A program made the position numbers and the translations under genes. A stretch of DNA of 64,000 nucleotides, from NCBI RefSeq assembly GCF_014205135.1, contig NZ_JACHMY010000001.1, positions 5,642,001-5,706,000 on the forward strand, in the 5' to 3' direction. Shown piece after piece: positions 17,001 through 25,013 of this stretch; the stretch's first letter is position 1, and each line of letters begins with the position of its first letter. The notes under the pieces are model-generated. The model worked only from the letters and a program-made list of their open reading frames with translations, did not search any database and was not told the origin of the DNA. Source of the stretch: Kribbella italica (lineage in GTDB: Bacteria > Actinomycetota > Actinomycetes > Propionibacteriales > Kribbellaceae).

Positions 17001-18300
17001 ACGCCGGCTGGTAGCAGCACAACGGACGGTGGCCGCGACCGGCGAGCCCCTGCCGTCCAAGGTCGATGTCTGGGTCCAGATCGACGGGACGGACGTCCTG
17101 GCCGGCCACGTGAACTCGCACTACGGCCGCAATGCCGAATCGGCGACCTTTCTCTACGACGCCGCGTACCTGGCCAACCCGCGGTCGTACGATCTCGAGC
17201 CTGCCCTACCGCGGATTGCCGGCGCCCTGCACACATCGGTCGGCGTCGCGCTCTTCCATTCCTTCGCCGACAGCTCACCCGACCGGTGGGGCAAGGCACT
17301 CATCACCAAAGGCGAACGGCAGCGGGCGCGGATCGCCGGCTCGACACCTCGCACACTGAGCGAGTTCAGCTACCTCCTGGGGGTCCGTGACGACCTACGG
17401 CAAGGCGCGATCAGGTTCGCTCTGCCCGGTACGCAGACCTTCATGGCCGACGACACCACCGGCGTACCGGCTCTGACCGACCTGCCCGAGTTGCTCGACC
17501 TCGCGGCCCGCACCGAGAACGACGACGCGGACCTGGCGGCCATCCGTCGCCTGGTGCGCGCCGGCAGTTCGTTGGGCGGCGCGCGCCCGAAGGCTCACGT
17601 CCGGACCGACGACGGGACGATCGCCATCGCGAAGTTCCCCAGCCGTGCCGACTCCTGGAACGTGATGGCTTGGGAGAAGATCGCGTTCGACCTGGCCGCC
17701 GCGGCGGGCATCCCGGTCCCGCGATCACGGCTGCTGAGGATCGCGGGCCGGGACGTGCACGTCATCGACCGGTTCGACCGTGCCGGGTCCAACCGCATCG
17801 GCTACATCAGCGCCATGACGATGCTCGAGGCAAGGGACGGCGACACCGGTAGCTACCTGGACATCGGGTCGGCGATCGAGCAGCACTCGGCCGCCGCCAC
17901 CGCCGACCTGCGCGACCTGTGGACGCGGGTCGTGTTCTCGATCCTGATCTCCAACGTCGACGACCACCTGCGCAACCACGGCTTTCTTCGCGCTGACAAC
18001 GCCTGGACGCTGTCACCGGCCTTCGACCTCAACCCCGATCCTTCGCCAGGGACCAAGTTCCTGGCGACCGCGGTCAACGAGGACGAGACGGAGGCCAGCA
18101 TCGACCTCGCCCTCGAAGTGGCCGAACTGTTCCGCCTGGAACCGTCCGAAGCGCTGAAGATCGTCGCCGACGTCGGGCGCACGACCGCACAGTGGGCCGA
18201 GGTCGCCGCACGCCGCGGTCAGTCGAAGAAGCAGATCGACGAGATGACTCCCGCCTTCGACCACGCGCAGGCCTCGGCGGCACGAAAACTCGGCAGCTGA
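16987..18300 (+). CDS. hipA: HipA-family serine/threonine kinase toxin
   Basis: A 437-residue full-length HipA-like kinase. Key motifs: the Gly/Ser loop SSLGGARPKA (194-203) that includes the autophosphorylation serine, the catalytic NVDDHLRNHGF (323-333) and the metal-binding SPAFDLNP (343-350). E. coli HipA phosphorylates Glu-tRNA synthetase and induces persistence; the target here is unknown. All core residues are intact, so it is probably active. The GTG at 16987 has GGAGG 7 bp upstream and overlaps hipB. The pair sits between the nuoD homologue and secreted-protein genes, an accessory insertion into a conserved block. Confidence 0.9.
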   Translation: MPKAERRLVAAQRTVAATGEPLPSKVDVWVQIDGTDVLAGHVNSHYGRNAESATFLYDAAYLANPRSYDLEPALPRIAGALHTSVGVALFHSFADSSPDRWGKALITKGERQRARIAGSTPRTLSEFSYLLGVRDDLRQGAIRFALPGTQTFMADDTTGVPALTDLPELLDLAARTENDDADLAAIRRLVRAGSSLGGARPKAHVRTDDGTIAIAKFPSRADSWNVMAWEKIAFDLAAAAGIPVPRSRLLRIAGRDVHVIDRFDRAGSNRIGYISAMTMLEARDGDTGSYLDIGSAIEQHSAAATADLRDLWTRVVFSILISNVDDHLRNHGFLRADNAWTLSPAFDLNPDPSPGTKFLATAVNEDETEASIDLALEVAELFRLEPSEALKIVADVGRTTAQWAEVAARRGQSKKQIDEMTPAFDHAQASAARKLGS

Positions 18301-18343
18301 GAGATCAGCCGGGAAAGAAGCTGACGGCAGCGGCGGATACGGC

Positions 18344-18368
18344 GCAGGTACGGGCGGAGTACGGGCAG
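18344..18368 (+). promoter_or_regulatory. Duplicated upstream element, copy 1
   Basis: A 25-bp sequence identical at 24 of 25 positions to 19382-19406. It contains two direct GTACGGGC repeats, about 13 bp start to start. It lies 110-135 bp upstream of the start codons of two paralogous secreted proteins. Candidate shared activator site. Confidence 0.5.
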
Positions 18369-18477
18369 CGTGGTGTTCGCGGCGGGTTCTACGCTCGGGC
18401 GGCGGCTCGGGAGATTAGTTGCGTGGGGCAACTGGACGTCGATCGGCCGCTTCGTTCACTTCTGGAGGGGTTCTTTG

Positions 18478-19368
18478 ATGCGCAGATCCATCGTCGCCGG
18501 GGTGACGGCAGTGGCGGTTGTCGCGACCGGTCTGGCCGTGACCGGGATCCTCGGGTCCGCGCGGCCCGCGGCCGCGGCGCTCGGCGACGTACCGTCGGAC
18601 TGCAAGAGCTGGACGACGGCGTACCGGTCCGACGGGCAGCGTCTCAGCTACAACTACTCGGCGCGGAAGACCATCACCAAGGCGATCGTCGACGACAAGC
18701 TCGGCTGGGTGCCGACCGGCCTCGCGGCGGGCGCCGAGTCCGGCAGCGATGACAACTACGCCAGCGCCAGCCTGGTCACCCATCCGACCGACGGACAGCT
18801 CTACTACCTACATCGTGTCGTCCAGCGGATCGACGGCGTCGAGAAGGTCACCAAGCTGACCACCACCAGCCTCGCGGCCGGGTTCGAGGGGACGCGGATT
18901 CTCGCGGACGGGCCGTTCCCCTACTACTACCGCGTCGCGGGCAACTCGCTCTACCGCTTCCAGACCACCTTCGGTCAGGAGGGGCCGCCGATCTCGACGC
19001 CGGTGAAGCTGTCCGGCGACTGGGGCACCGTCAACACGTTGCGGTACCAGCGCACCGGTGGAACGGCCGACGCCCCGGTCCACGTGCTCTTCGGTACGAC
19101 GTCCGACGGGCAACTCCTCGAGTGGCGCATCCCCGTGACGGACCCGGCCACGATCACCACCAAGGTCCTGCAGGCGACCGGCTGGGAGGAGTTCACGAGT
19201 CTGACCCAGGGCTCCTGCGCCTCACGCCCCAACGGCCGGCTCCTGCTCGGCATCAAGCCGGGCGGGCGGGTCGCCCTGCGCTTCGACGCCAATGCCAAGG
19301 ACGGCAAGGGCACCGACTTCAAGGGTGGCTCCCTCGGCTCGGTCGGCTGGACCGAGAAGGCCTACTGA
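18478..19368 (+). CDS. Secreted protein of unknown function, paralogue 1
   Basis: Encodes 296 residues with a signal peptide (MRRSIVAGVTAVAVVATGL, cleavage near ARPAAAALG). The mature part is repetitive in character (TAYRSDGQRLSYNYS, SLVTHPTDGQLYYLHR, GNSLYRFQTTFG, FGTTSDGQLLEWRI), suggesting a beta-propeller or tachylectin-like all-beta fold. Two cysteines (CKSW near the start, GSCASRPNG near the end) could form a disulfide, and both are conserved in the next gene. No enzyme motif. ATG at 18478 with GGAGGGG upstream. Similar throughout to the product of 19496-20392. Confidence 0.75.
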   Translation: MRRSIVAGVTAVAVVATGLAVTGILGSARPAAAALGDVPSDCKSWTTAYRSDGQRLSYNYSARKTITKAIVDDKLGWVPTGLAAGAESGSDDNYASASLVTHPTDGQLYYLHRVVQRIDGVEKVTKLTTTSLAAGFEGTRILADGPFPYYYRVAGNSLYRFQTTFGQEGPPISTPVKLSGDWGTVNTLRYQRTGGTADAPVHVLFGTTSDGQLLEWRIPVTDPATITTKVLQATGWEEFTSLTQGSCASRPNGRLLLGIKPGGRVALRFDANAKDGKGTDFKGGSLGSVGWTEKAY

Positions 19369-19381
19369 CGGCGACCGGCCC

Positions 19382-19406
19382 GCAGGTACGGGCCGAGTAC
19401 GGGCAG
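19382..19406 (+). promoter_or_regulatory. Duplicated upstream element, copy 2
   Basis: Second copy of the 25-bp element at 18344-18368, differing at one position, 114 bp before the start of the second paralogue. The rest of the intergenic sequence is not conserved between the two, which argues for selection on this element. Confidence 0.5.
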
Positions 19407-19495
19407 TGCCGCGTCGACGGCGTACGAAACGATGTCGTTGGCACCTGTGTGCGAGATTCACCAGCCCTACCCGATCCTCTGGAGGATTCCCCCGG

Positions 19496-20392
19496 ATGCG
19501 TAAATCCATCGTGGCCGCCGCGACGGCGCTGACCGTCGTCGCGACCGGTCTCGGCGTGGCCGGTCTGGTCGGCACCGCCCGTCCGGCCGATGCGGCGATC
19601 GGCGACGTTCCCGCCGACTGCGGCGTCTTCACCGCGGCGTACCGCTCCGACGGGCAGCGCCTGTCGTACGGGTACGACGACGGCCGGACCAGCACCAAGG
19701 AGTACCGCAACGACAACCTCGGCTGGGTGCCCTCGGCGCATCAGCAGCTCGGCGGCTCCGGTGACGACACCGTTTTCCGCAGCACCGAGGTCGCCGCTCA
19801 CCCGACCGACGGCTGGCTCTACAAGATCAGCCGAGCGGGCGAGCTGCAGGACGACGGCAACTGGACGATCACCGCGTCGAGCGCCGACCGTCTCGTCAAC
19901 GGCTTCGCCAGCACCCGCGTACTGGCGTCGGCGTCGCCGTACCTGTTCCGGGTGGCCGGCACCTCGCTGTACCGGTACCAGGAGAAGTACGTCGACGGCG
20001 AGTTCACCTACTCCGCGCCGGTGAAGCTCGCCACCAACTGGGGCAGCGTGAACACCCTGACCTACGAAGGCACCCAGGGCACCGGCAGCAGCACTGTCGA
20101 CGTACTGATCGGCACCAAGTCCAACGGTGAGCTCCGGGAGTGGAAGATCAACCGCGCCACCCCGACCAAGATCACCGGGAAGACGCTGCGGTCGACCGGC
20201 TGGGGATCCTTCACCAGCCTCAGCACCGGCTACTGCGACGCCCACCCGAACGGCCGGCCGCTGCTGGCCATCACCGCCGACGGCCGGGGCTCCGTGCACT
20301 TCGATGCCAACAGCAAGGACGGCGTCGCGACGGACATGAAGGGCGCGTCACTCGGCCAGCTCGGCTGGACCGCGAAGGGCTACGGCCAGTAG
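19496..20392 (+). CDS. Secreted protein of unknown function, paralogue 2
   Basis: Encodes 298 residues with signal peptide MRKSIVAAATALTVVATGL and cleavage near ARPADAAIG. It aligns end to end with the preceding gene: TAAYRSDGQRLSYGYD, EVAAHPTDGWLYKIS, GTSLYRYQEKYVDG, GTKSNGELREWKI, STGYCDAHPNGRPLL, SLGQLGWTAKGY. The probable fold is an all-beta propeller or lectin. The ATG at 19496 follows GGAGGA. Each copy has its own upstream element, so they are probably transcribed separately. A strong hairpin follows the stop. Confidence 0.75.
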   Translation: MRKSIVAAATALTVVATGLGVAGLVGTARPADAAIGDVPADCGVFTAAYRSDGQRLSYGYDDGRTSTKEYRNDNLGWVPSAHQQLGGSGDDTVFRSTEVAAHPTDGWLYKISRAGELQDDGNWTITASSADRLVNGFASTRVLASASPYLFRVAGTSLYRYQEKYVDGEFTYSAPVKLATNWGSVNTLTYEGTQGTGSSTVDVLIGTKSNGELREWKINRATPTKITGKTLRSTGWGSFTSLSTGYCDAHPNGRPLLAITADGRGSVHFDANSKDGVATDMKGASLGQLGWTAKGYGQ

Positions 20393-20405
20393 CAGGCGTT
20401 TCTCC

Positions 20406-20443
20406 AAGGTGCCGACGATCCTGTCCCGGGTCGTCGGCACCTT
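20406..20443. terminator. Bidirectional hairpin terminator
   Basis: 13-bp perfect arms (AAGGTGCCGACGA and its complement) with a 12-nt loop, between convergent genes ending at 20392 (+) and 20456 (-). Confidence 0.75.
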
Positions 20444-20455
20444 GTCGTTGGGCGA

Positions 20456-21250
20456 TCAGCCCCCGACGGCCTGCTGGATCAACGGGAGCAACTCCTCGGC
20501 GATCCCCGGCGCCAGCGCGATTGTGGCGCCCGAAGCGACGTCGTGCGGCGAACCGTCGAGATCGACCACGACCGCGCCCGCTTCGCGGGCGATGATCGAG
20601 CCCGCGCTCGTGTCCCAGGGCTTGTTGCTGAACATGATGGCGGCGTCGAGGCTGCCGTCGGCGACCAGCGCCAGGTGCAGGGCCGCCGTACCGAGCATCC
20701 GGATCCGCTGGACGCGCGGGACCAGGAGGTTGACCAGAGCGAGGCGCGGCTGGTTCTTCTCGGCGGCATCAGCGCCGACGGCGAAGTCGCCGGCCATCAC
20801 CAACGCCTCGGAGAGCACGGTCGTCTTGCTGGCCTGGACCGGGTCGCCGTTGCGGGTGGCACCGAGGCCGTCGGCGGCCAGGTAGCGGGTGCCGAGCATC
20901 GGGAAGTCCAGTACGCCGGCCACCTGCTTGTTGCCGTCCACGAGGCCGAGGGAGATGCCCCACAGCGGTACGCCGTGCACGTAGTTGACCGTGCCGTCGA
21001 TCGGGTCCAGCACCCAGGAGAGCTCCCCGGAGCCGGGGTGAGCGCCCTCCTCCTCGCCCAGGAACGCGATCTCGGGCGTCACCTTGGCCAGGTGTTCCCG
21101 GACCGCCTGCTCGACCGCGATGTCCGTATCGGAGGCCAGGTCCCGGTCGCCCTTCGAGTGCAGAGCCCCGGGCTCCCGCGACTCGACCAGGTCGGCAGCG
21201 ACCGCCACCGCCCCTTCGGCGATCTCCAGCAAACGGGACAGGTCGGTCAC
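20456..21250 (-). CDS. Inositol monophosphatase-family phosphatase
   Basis: A 264-residue Mg-dependent phosphatase of the IMPase/FBPase superfamily. Metal and substrate motifs are complete: GEEEG (65-69), DPIDGTVNY (82-90) and the C-terminal PWDTSAG. Possible substrates are inositol-1-phosphate, histidinol phosphate or PAP; sequence alone does not decide. It is the last gene of the leftward cluster that follows the folate operon, 36 bp after a monooxygenase-like gene. Confidence 0.88.
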   Translation of the reverse strand: MTDLSRLLEIAEGAVAVAADLVESREPGALHSKGDRDLASDTDIAVEQAVREHLAKVTPEIAFLGEEEGAHPGSGELSWVLDPIDGTVNYVHGVPLWGISLGLVDGNKQVAGVLDFPMLGTRYLAADGLGATRNGDPVQASKTTVLSEALVMAGDFAVGADAAEKNQPRLALVNLLVPRVQRIRMLGTAALHLALVADGSLDAAIMFSNKPWDTSAGSIIAREAGAVVVDLDGSPHDVASGATIALAPGIAEELLPLIQQAVGG

Positions 21251-21286
21251 AGGCTTCTCCTCAGCAGTCGGGTCGGCACCAGCAAC

Positions 21287-21619
21287 CTAACCGAGCGGCG
21301 GAAACACCTGACCCACCGGCAGCCCGTCCAGCACTTCCTGCAGCGCCGCGTCGACGTCCCCGTGCACCTGCAGCACCCTCAGCTCCGCCACGGCGAACAC
21401 CTTCGCCAGCAGATCCCCCACATGCTCCTGATGCCGGACCACCGCCGCCGAATCGGCGTACTCCTCCAGCACCACCACGTACGACGGCCCCCGAAACCAG
21501 TCGTACCGCAAGGTCCCAGGCTCCTCAGCCACCCGCCCCTGCAAGCCCCGCACAAGCTCCAGCAGCTCCTGCTCAGCCCCATCCCGTACGACGAACTCAG
21601 CCCGCACCAAGATGCTCAC
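21287..21619 (-). CDS. Antibiotic-biosynthesis-monooxygenase (ABM) domain protein, putative quinol monooxygenase
   Basis: A 110-residue dimeric alpha-beta-barrel type domain (VRAEFVVRDGAEQELLELV, EEPGTLRYDWFRG, VVLEEYADSAAVVRHQEHV). YgiN-like proteins of this type oxidise quinols or protect against polyketide-type compounds; the substrate is unknown. The GTG at 21619 follows GGAGG by 6 bp and gives the canonical N-terminal strand. It is 14 bp downstream of the coiled-coil membrane protein and is probably cotranscribed. Confidence 0.78.
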   Translation of the reverse strand: MSILVRAEFVVRDGAEQELLELVRGLQGRVAEEPGTLRYDWFRGPSYVVVLEEYADSAAVVRHQEHVGDLLAKVFAVAELRVLQVHGDVDAALQEVLDGLPVGQVFPPLG

Positions 21620-21633
21620 GACCGACCTCCTGC

Positions 21634-22074
21634 TCAGGAAGCAGCGAGGCCGCGGAGCTTCAGGTCGACCACCGTGGGCGCATCGGCCTGGGAGTGCTTG
21701 TCGCCCGCAGCCACGACCGTGGCGACCTCTTCGTCGATCTTGTCGAGGCGCTGGTCGATCTTGTCGAGGCGGCGCTGCATCAGGTCGACGAACTCGGCGT
21801 TCTCGACGACGCGGGCGCTGGTGATCCTCGAGTACTCCTGCGCGACCTGGGCGCGTTCGTCGCTGTGCGCGAGACGTTCGACCAGCAACTGGTGGCGGAT
21901 CAGCAGCGACGCACCGATCGCGACCAGTACGGCGGCGACGGCGGCGGCGCGCAGGATCCACGCGTTCTGGGCGAACAACGCGATACTGACGGCCAGGCAG
22001 ACGACGATCAGCAGACTGTTGGCGGCGGTGAGAACTGTGGTCCTGGTTCGACGGCGGCTACCCCTTGACCCCAT
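21634..22074 (-). CDS. Small membrane protein with C-terminal coiled coil
   Basis: A 146-residue protein with a basic N-terminus (GSRGSRRRTR), two membrane helices (about 16-36 and 40-58) and a heptad-rich C-terminal region (LVERLAHSDERAQVAQEYS, MQRRLDKIDQRLDKIDEEV). The LDKID unit is repeated. I do not recognise a named family. It lies 11 bp after the DUF3180 gene at the end of the folate operon, so it is probably cotranscribed. A small envelope scaffold is a guess. Confidence 0.65.
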   Translation of the reverse strand: MGSRGSRRRTRTTVLTAANSLLIVVCLAVSIALFAQNAWILRAAAVAAVLVAIGASLLIRHQLLVERLAHSDERAQVAQEYSRITSARVVENAEFVDLMQRRLDKIDQRLDKIDEEVATVVAAGDKHSQADAPTVVDLKLRGLAAS

Positions 22075-22085
22075 GGACCGACATG

Positions 22086-22601
22086 TTAGGGGGTCTCGTC
22101 GGGGTCTTCGGGGACACGACACGCACGTTCGAGCAACAATCCGGCCGTGACGACCAGCACTGAGATCACGGCGGCGACACCCGCTGTGATCACCCGGTTC
22201 CGCGGCCCGCTGGAACCCACCGCGTTCACGAAGGATAACGCGAACCCTGCGTAAACACCGGTGCACAACGCGCCGACGAACGCGCTGGCTTTTCCGATCA
22301 TCAGCAGGAAGACCGCGCGCGACGCCTCGATCCGTTCCCGCCGGACCTGCACCCGCTGGTTGGTGTTGCGCGCGGCAACGAACAGCAGCGCGGCCAGGAA
22401 CGACCACGCGACCAGTGTCAGCCAGGACACGGTCGGTGCGACGCCGCCGCCGGACTCGATCGCCTTGACCATGGTGACCCCGATCGCCGTCCCGAGGACG
22501 GCGATCGCGATCAGCAAACGGCGAGACGTCGGCCGGACCGAGCCCGGACGCGGCGGCTGCCGGCCGGGCGCCCGGCCCGGCCCAGGACTGCCAGACACCA
22601 C
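22086..22601 (-). CDS. DUF3180 membrane protein
   Basis: A 171-residue protein with four membrane helices after a Pro/Arg-rich head. It matches the DUF3180 family, found beside folK across actinobacteria (LIAIAVLGTAIGVTMVKAIE, PTVSWLTLVAWSFLAALLF, ASRAVFLLMIGKASAFVGA). The conserved ASRAVFLL(M)GKAS segment is the best marker. Function unknown. The GTG at 22601 shares one base with the folK stop (TAGTG), giving coupled translation; a second GTG one codon later is an alternative. Confidence 0.8.
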   Translation of the reverse strand: MVSGSPGPGRAPGRQPPRPGSVRPTSRRLLIAIAVLGTAIGVTMVKAIESGGGVAPTVSWLTLVAWSFLAALLFVAARNTNQRVQVRRERIEASRAVFLLMIGKASAFVGALCTGVYAGFALSFVNAVGSSGPRNRVITAGVAAVISVLVVTAGLLLERACRVPEDPDETP

Positions 22602-23167
22602 TACTGCAACTCGATGGTCGGGTCGTCGAGCTTCGTGACGCCCGCCGTTCCGACCTTCGCCAGCAGGTCGGCGACCGGCCCGAGGCCCGGCAGCTCGGCG
22701 TCCGGCTCGATGTCCAGCCACGGCGCCAGCACGAACGCGCGCTCGTGCGCCCGCGGGTGCGGCACCGTCAGCTCGTCGGACTCGATCGTCTTCTTGCCGT
22801 ACGTGATCAGGTCGACGTCCAGCGTCCGCGGCGCGCCCGGCACGCCGCGCTCGCGGCCGAAGGCCTGCTCGACCGCGTGCGCGCGGTCGAGCAGCGTCTC
22901 CACGGCCAGCGTGGTGTCGGCCAGCAGCACGATGTTCAGGTACGGGCCGGACTCGTCCGGGCCGCCGATCGGCTGGGTCTCGTAGACCGGCGAGACGTCG
23001 ACGACGACGACGTCCGGGGTGTCCCGCAGCGCGTCGACGGCGCCCTGCAGGTTCGCCTCACGGTCGCCGAGGTTGCTGCCGAGCGACAGGATCACCTGGC
23101 GGATCGGCTTCAGGCCGCCGCTGAGGGTATCCGCGTCGATGACGTGGGGACTAGGGGTCTCAGTCAC
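22601..23167 (-). CDS. folK: 2-amino-4-hydroxy-6-hydroxymethyldihydropteridine pyrophosphokinase
   Basis: A 188-residue HPPK that transfers pyrophosphate from ATP to hydroxymethyl-dihydropterin before DHPS. It shows LSLGSNLGDRE, SPVYETQPIGG, LDRAHAVEQAFGRER, RTLDVDLI and PHPRAHERAFVLAPW, all HPPK hallmarks. It overlaps folB by 4 bp upstream and the DUF3180 gene by 1 bp downstream. A roughly 20-residue N-terminal extension precedes the core. Confidence 0.95.
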   Translation of the reverse strand: MTETPSPHVIDADTLSGGLKPIRQVILSLGSNLGDREANLQGAVDALRDTPDVVVVDVSPVYETQPIGGPDESGPYLNIVLLADTTLAVETLLDRAHAVEQAFGRERGVPGAPRTLDVDLITYGKKTIESDELTVPHPRAHERAFVLAPWLDIEPDAELPGLGPVADLLAKVGTAGVTKLDDPTIELQ

Positions 23168-23553
23168 GGGGTTTCTCCGGGTTTGCGCTGCACGGTCAGG
23201 ACAACATCGTCGAACGGCACGGTGATCGGCGCCGAGGGTTTGTGGATCGTCACCGCGGTCCCGGTGACGCGCGGGTCAGCCAGGCAGATCGTCGCGATCC
23301 GCTCGGCCAGGGTCTCGATCAGGTCGACCGGGTCGTTCTCGATCGCCGCGTGCACCTGCTCGGCGACCACGCCGTAGTTCACGGTGTCGGCCAAGTCGTC
23401 GGAGGCGGCCGCCTTCCGGGTGTCCAGCTCGAGCCGGACGTCAACGACGAACTCCTGCCCGTCGGCGCGCTCGTGGGTGAACACACCGTGCCGGCCGAAG
23501 CCCCGGATGCCGCGGATCTCGATCACGTCAGGGGGCACCGCGGGACCGCTCAT
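23164..23553 (-). CDS. folB: Dihydroneopterin aldolase
   Basis: A 129-residue tunnel-fold enzyme producing 6-hydroxymethyl-dihydropterin. Signatures: GIRGFGRHGVFTHER, GQEFVVDV, SDDLADTVNYGVVAE, LIETLAERIA, IHKPSAPI. The ATG at 23553 is preceded by GGAGGAGG. It overlaps its neighbours on both sides by 4 bp (23164-23167 with folK; 23550-23553 with the NTF2-like gene), so the whole folP-folK stretch is translationally coupled. Confidence 0.95.
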   Translation of the reverse strand: MSGPAVPPDVIEIRGIRGFGRHGVFTHERADGQEFVVDVRLELDTRKAAASDDLADTVNYGVVAEQVHAAIENDPVDLIETLAERIATICLADPRVTGTAVTIHKPSAPITVPFDDVVLTVQRKPGETP

Positions 23554-24077
23554 TGCGCCTCCTCCGATCGACCCCCAGACGACAGTACCGGGGAGGCATG
23601 GTGGATCCACAACCGCCAGCCGGACGAAGTCTTGCGGAACACGTTGGTGGCGAGCGCCTTGCCGCCCGCGAAGCCCTCTTCCGGGGCCCCCTCGCCGGAC
23701 GACAGCACGTTCTCCGTGCACGTGACGTACGCCACGTCGCCGTCGACCCGGGCCTGCACGTCGGTGAGGAAGAACTGGATGTACGGCGTGTTCGCGAAGA
23801 TCATCGCCCAGGCCCGCATCATCTCGGAGTACCCGGAGATCGCCGCGTTGCCCGGGTGGATGCAGACCGGATCGGGCTCGGGCAGCCAGACGGCGGCCAT
23901 CAGGTCCAGGTCGCCGGCCTCGAACGCGTTGTAGAACGCCGTGTTCGCGGTCAGCACCCCGGTCTCGGCCGACGGTCCGCGCGCGCCGGCCCGCTGCTCC
24001 GGCGCCGCGGCTTCCGGCGTACCGGCTGCGCCCGTCGCCTCCGGCTGCTGCTCCTGGTTCGGCTGATCCTCGGTCAT
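23550..24077 (-). CDS. NTF2-like/SnoaL-fold protein embedded in the folate operon
   Basis: Encodes 175 residues: a disordered Glu/Gln/Ala/Pro-rich head of about 45 residues, then an NTF2-like cone fold (ANTAFYNAFEAGDLDLMAAVW, CIHPGNAAISGYSEMMRAWAMIF, GWRLWIHHASPVL). Known NTF2-fold proteins bind small ligands or act as isomerases. The tight ATGA overlaps with folP and folB imply a linked role, perhaps in pterin handling, but no folate function is established to my knowledge. A similar gene occupies this position in other actinobacteria. Confidence 0.78.
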   Translation of the reverse strand: MTEDQPNQEQQPEATGAAGTPEAAAPEQRAGARGPSAETGVLTANTAFYNAFEAGDLDLMAAVWLPEPDPVCIHPGNAAISGYSEMMRAWAMIFANTPYIQFFLTDVQARVDGDVAYVTCTENVLSSGEGAPEEGFAGGKALATNVFRKTSSGWRLWIHHASPVLSSGGRSEEAQ

Positions 24078-24967
24078 ACGGCTCCCCACCTGCTCGCCAC
24101 CCGGACCGCGTCCGCGCTCGGTGCCACCGAATGTGCCCGGACGCACCAGGCTCCATGCGCGGCGGCCAGGGCGGACACCGCAGCGCTCGCGTCGTCTCGT
24201 CGTACGGCGGGCCTGGGCTCGCCGGTCTGCTCGTCGGCGAGCAGCCTACCGAGGAACGCCTTGCGGGACGCACCGATCAGCAGCGGACGGCCCAGTACGC
24301 CGAACTCGCGCAGCCGGCGCAGCACCTCCCAGTTGTGGTCCGCGTTCTTCGCGAACCCCAGTCCCGGGTCGAGCGCGACCTTCGCCAGGTCGATCCCGGC
24401 GGCCGCGATCGCCTCCAGCCGGACGGCGAGCTCGGCGATCACCTCGGCGACCACGTCGTCGTACCGGGCCCGGTCCTGCATGTCGGCGGAGTGACCACGC
24501 CAGTGCATGCAGACGTACGGCGCACCGCGGTCGGCGACCAGCGGAAGCATGTCGGGGTCGGCCAGCCCGCCGGAGACGTCGTTGACCATCACCGCGCCGG
24601 CGTCCAACGCCAGTACGGCGACGTCGGCGCGCATCGTGTCGATCGAGACCAGCGCACCGTCGGCGGCCAGCGCCTCGATCACCGGCAGCACCCGCCGGAT
24701 CTCCTCGGCCGGCTCCGGCCGCTTCGCGCCCGGCCTGGTCGACTCACCGCCGACGTCCAGCAGGTCGGCGCCCTCGGCCAGCAGCTCGCGGCCGTGCTTG
24801 ATCGCGGCGGCGGGTTCGAACCACTCCCCGCCGTCGGAGAAGGAGTCCGGGGTCACGTTGACGACACCCATCACCAGCGCGCGGTCCGGTGTGGGCAGTC
24901 CCTGAACATGACTCGGTGGGGCAGTTCGCACTGGACCACCGTAGTGGTCCCGATCGAACTGCCCCAC
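24074..24967 (-). CDS. folP: Dihydropteroate synthase
   Basis: Up to 297 residues; the TIM-barrel target of sulfonamides, joining p-aminobenzoate to the pterin pyrophosphate. Motifs: MGVVNVTPDSFSDGG, DVGGESTRPGA, SIDTMRADV, NDVSGG, DPGLGFAKN and GASRKAFLG. The start is uncertain. The GTG at 24967 opens the longest frame but lacks a good ribosome site and lies in a 13-bp hairpin arm. An in-frame GTG at 24931 (GGTGG upstream) would trim 12 residues. First gene of the folP-folB-folK run; separated from folE by an unrelated protease gene. Confidence 0.93.
   Translation of the reverse strand: MGQFDRDHYGGPVRTAPPSHVQGLPTPDRALVMGVVNVTPDSFSDGGEWFEPAAAIKHGRELLAEGADLLDVGGESTRPGAKRPEPAEEIRRVLPVIEALAADGALVSIDTMRADVAVLALDAGAVMVNDVSGGLADPDMLPLVADRGAPYVCMHWRGHSADMQDRARYDDVVAEVIAELAVRLEAIAAAGIDLAKVALDPGLGFAKNADHNWEVLRRLREFGVLGRPLLIGASRKAFLGRLLADEQTGEPRPAVRRDDASAAVSALAAAHGAWCVRAHSVAPSADAVRVASRWGAV
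24916..24967 (-). promoter_or_regulatory. 52-bp two-tier hairpin at the folP start
   Basis: Outer arms of 13 bp (24916-24928 with 24955-24967) and an inner 7-bp arm pair (GGACCAC/GTGGTCC) around a TACG loop, all perfect. The outermost coding-strand bases are the GTG start itself. It could hide the start codon in mRNA or act as an operator or attenuator. Confidence 0.6.
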
Positions 24968-25013
24968 CTAGGTACCAGGCCCCCATCAATCTCCGAGCGC
25001 CTGCCGGGGATCG

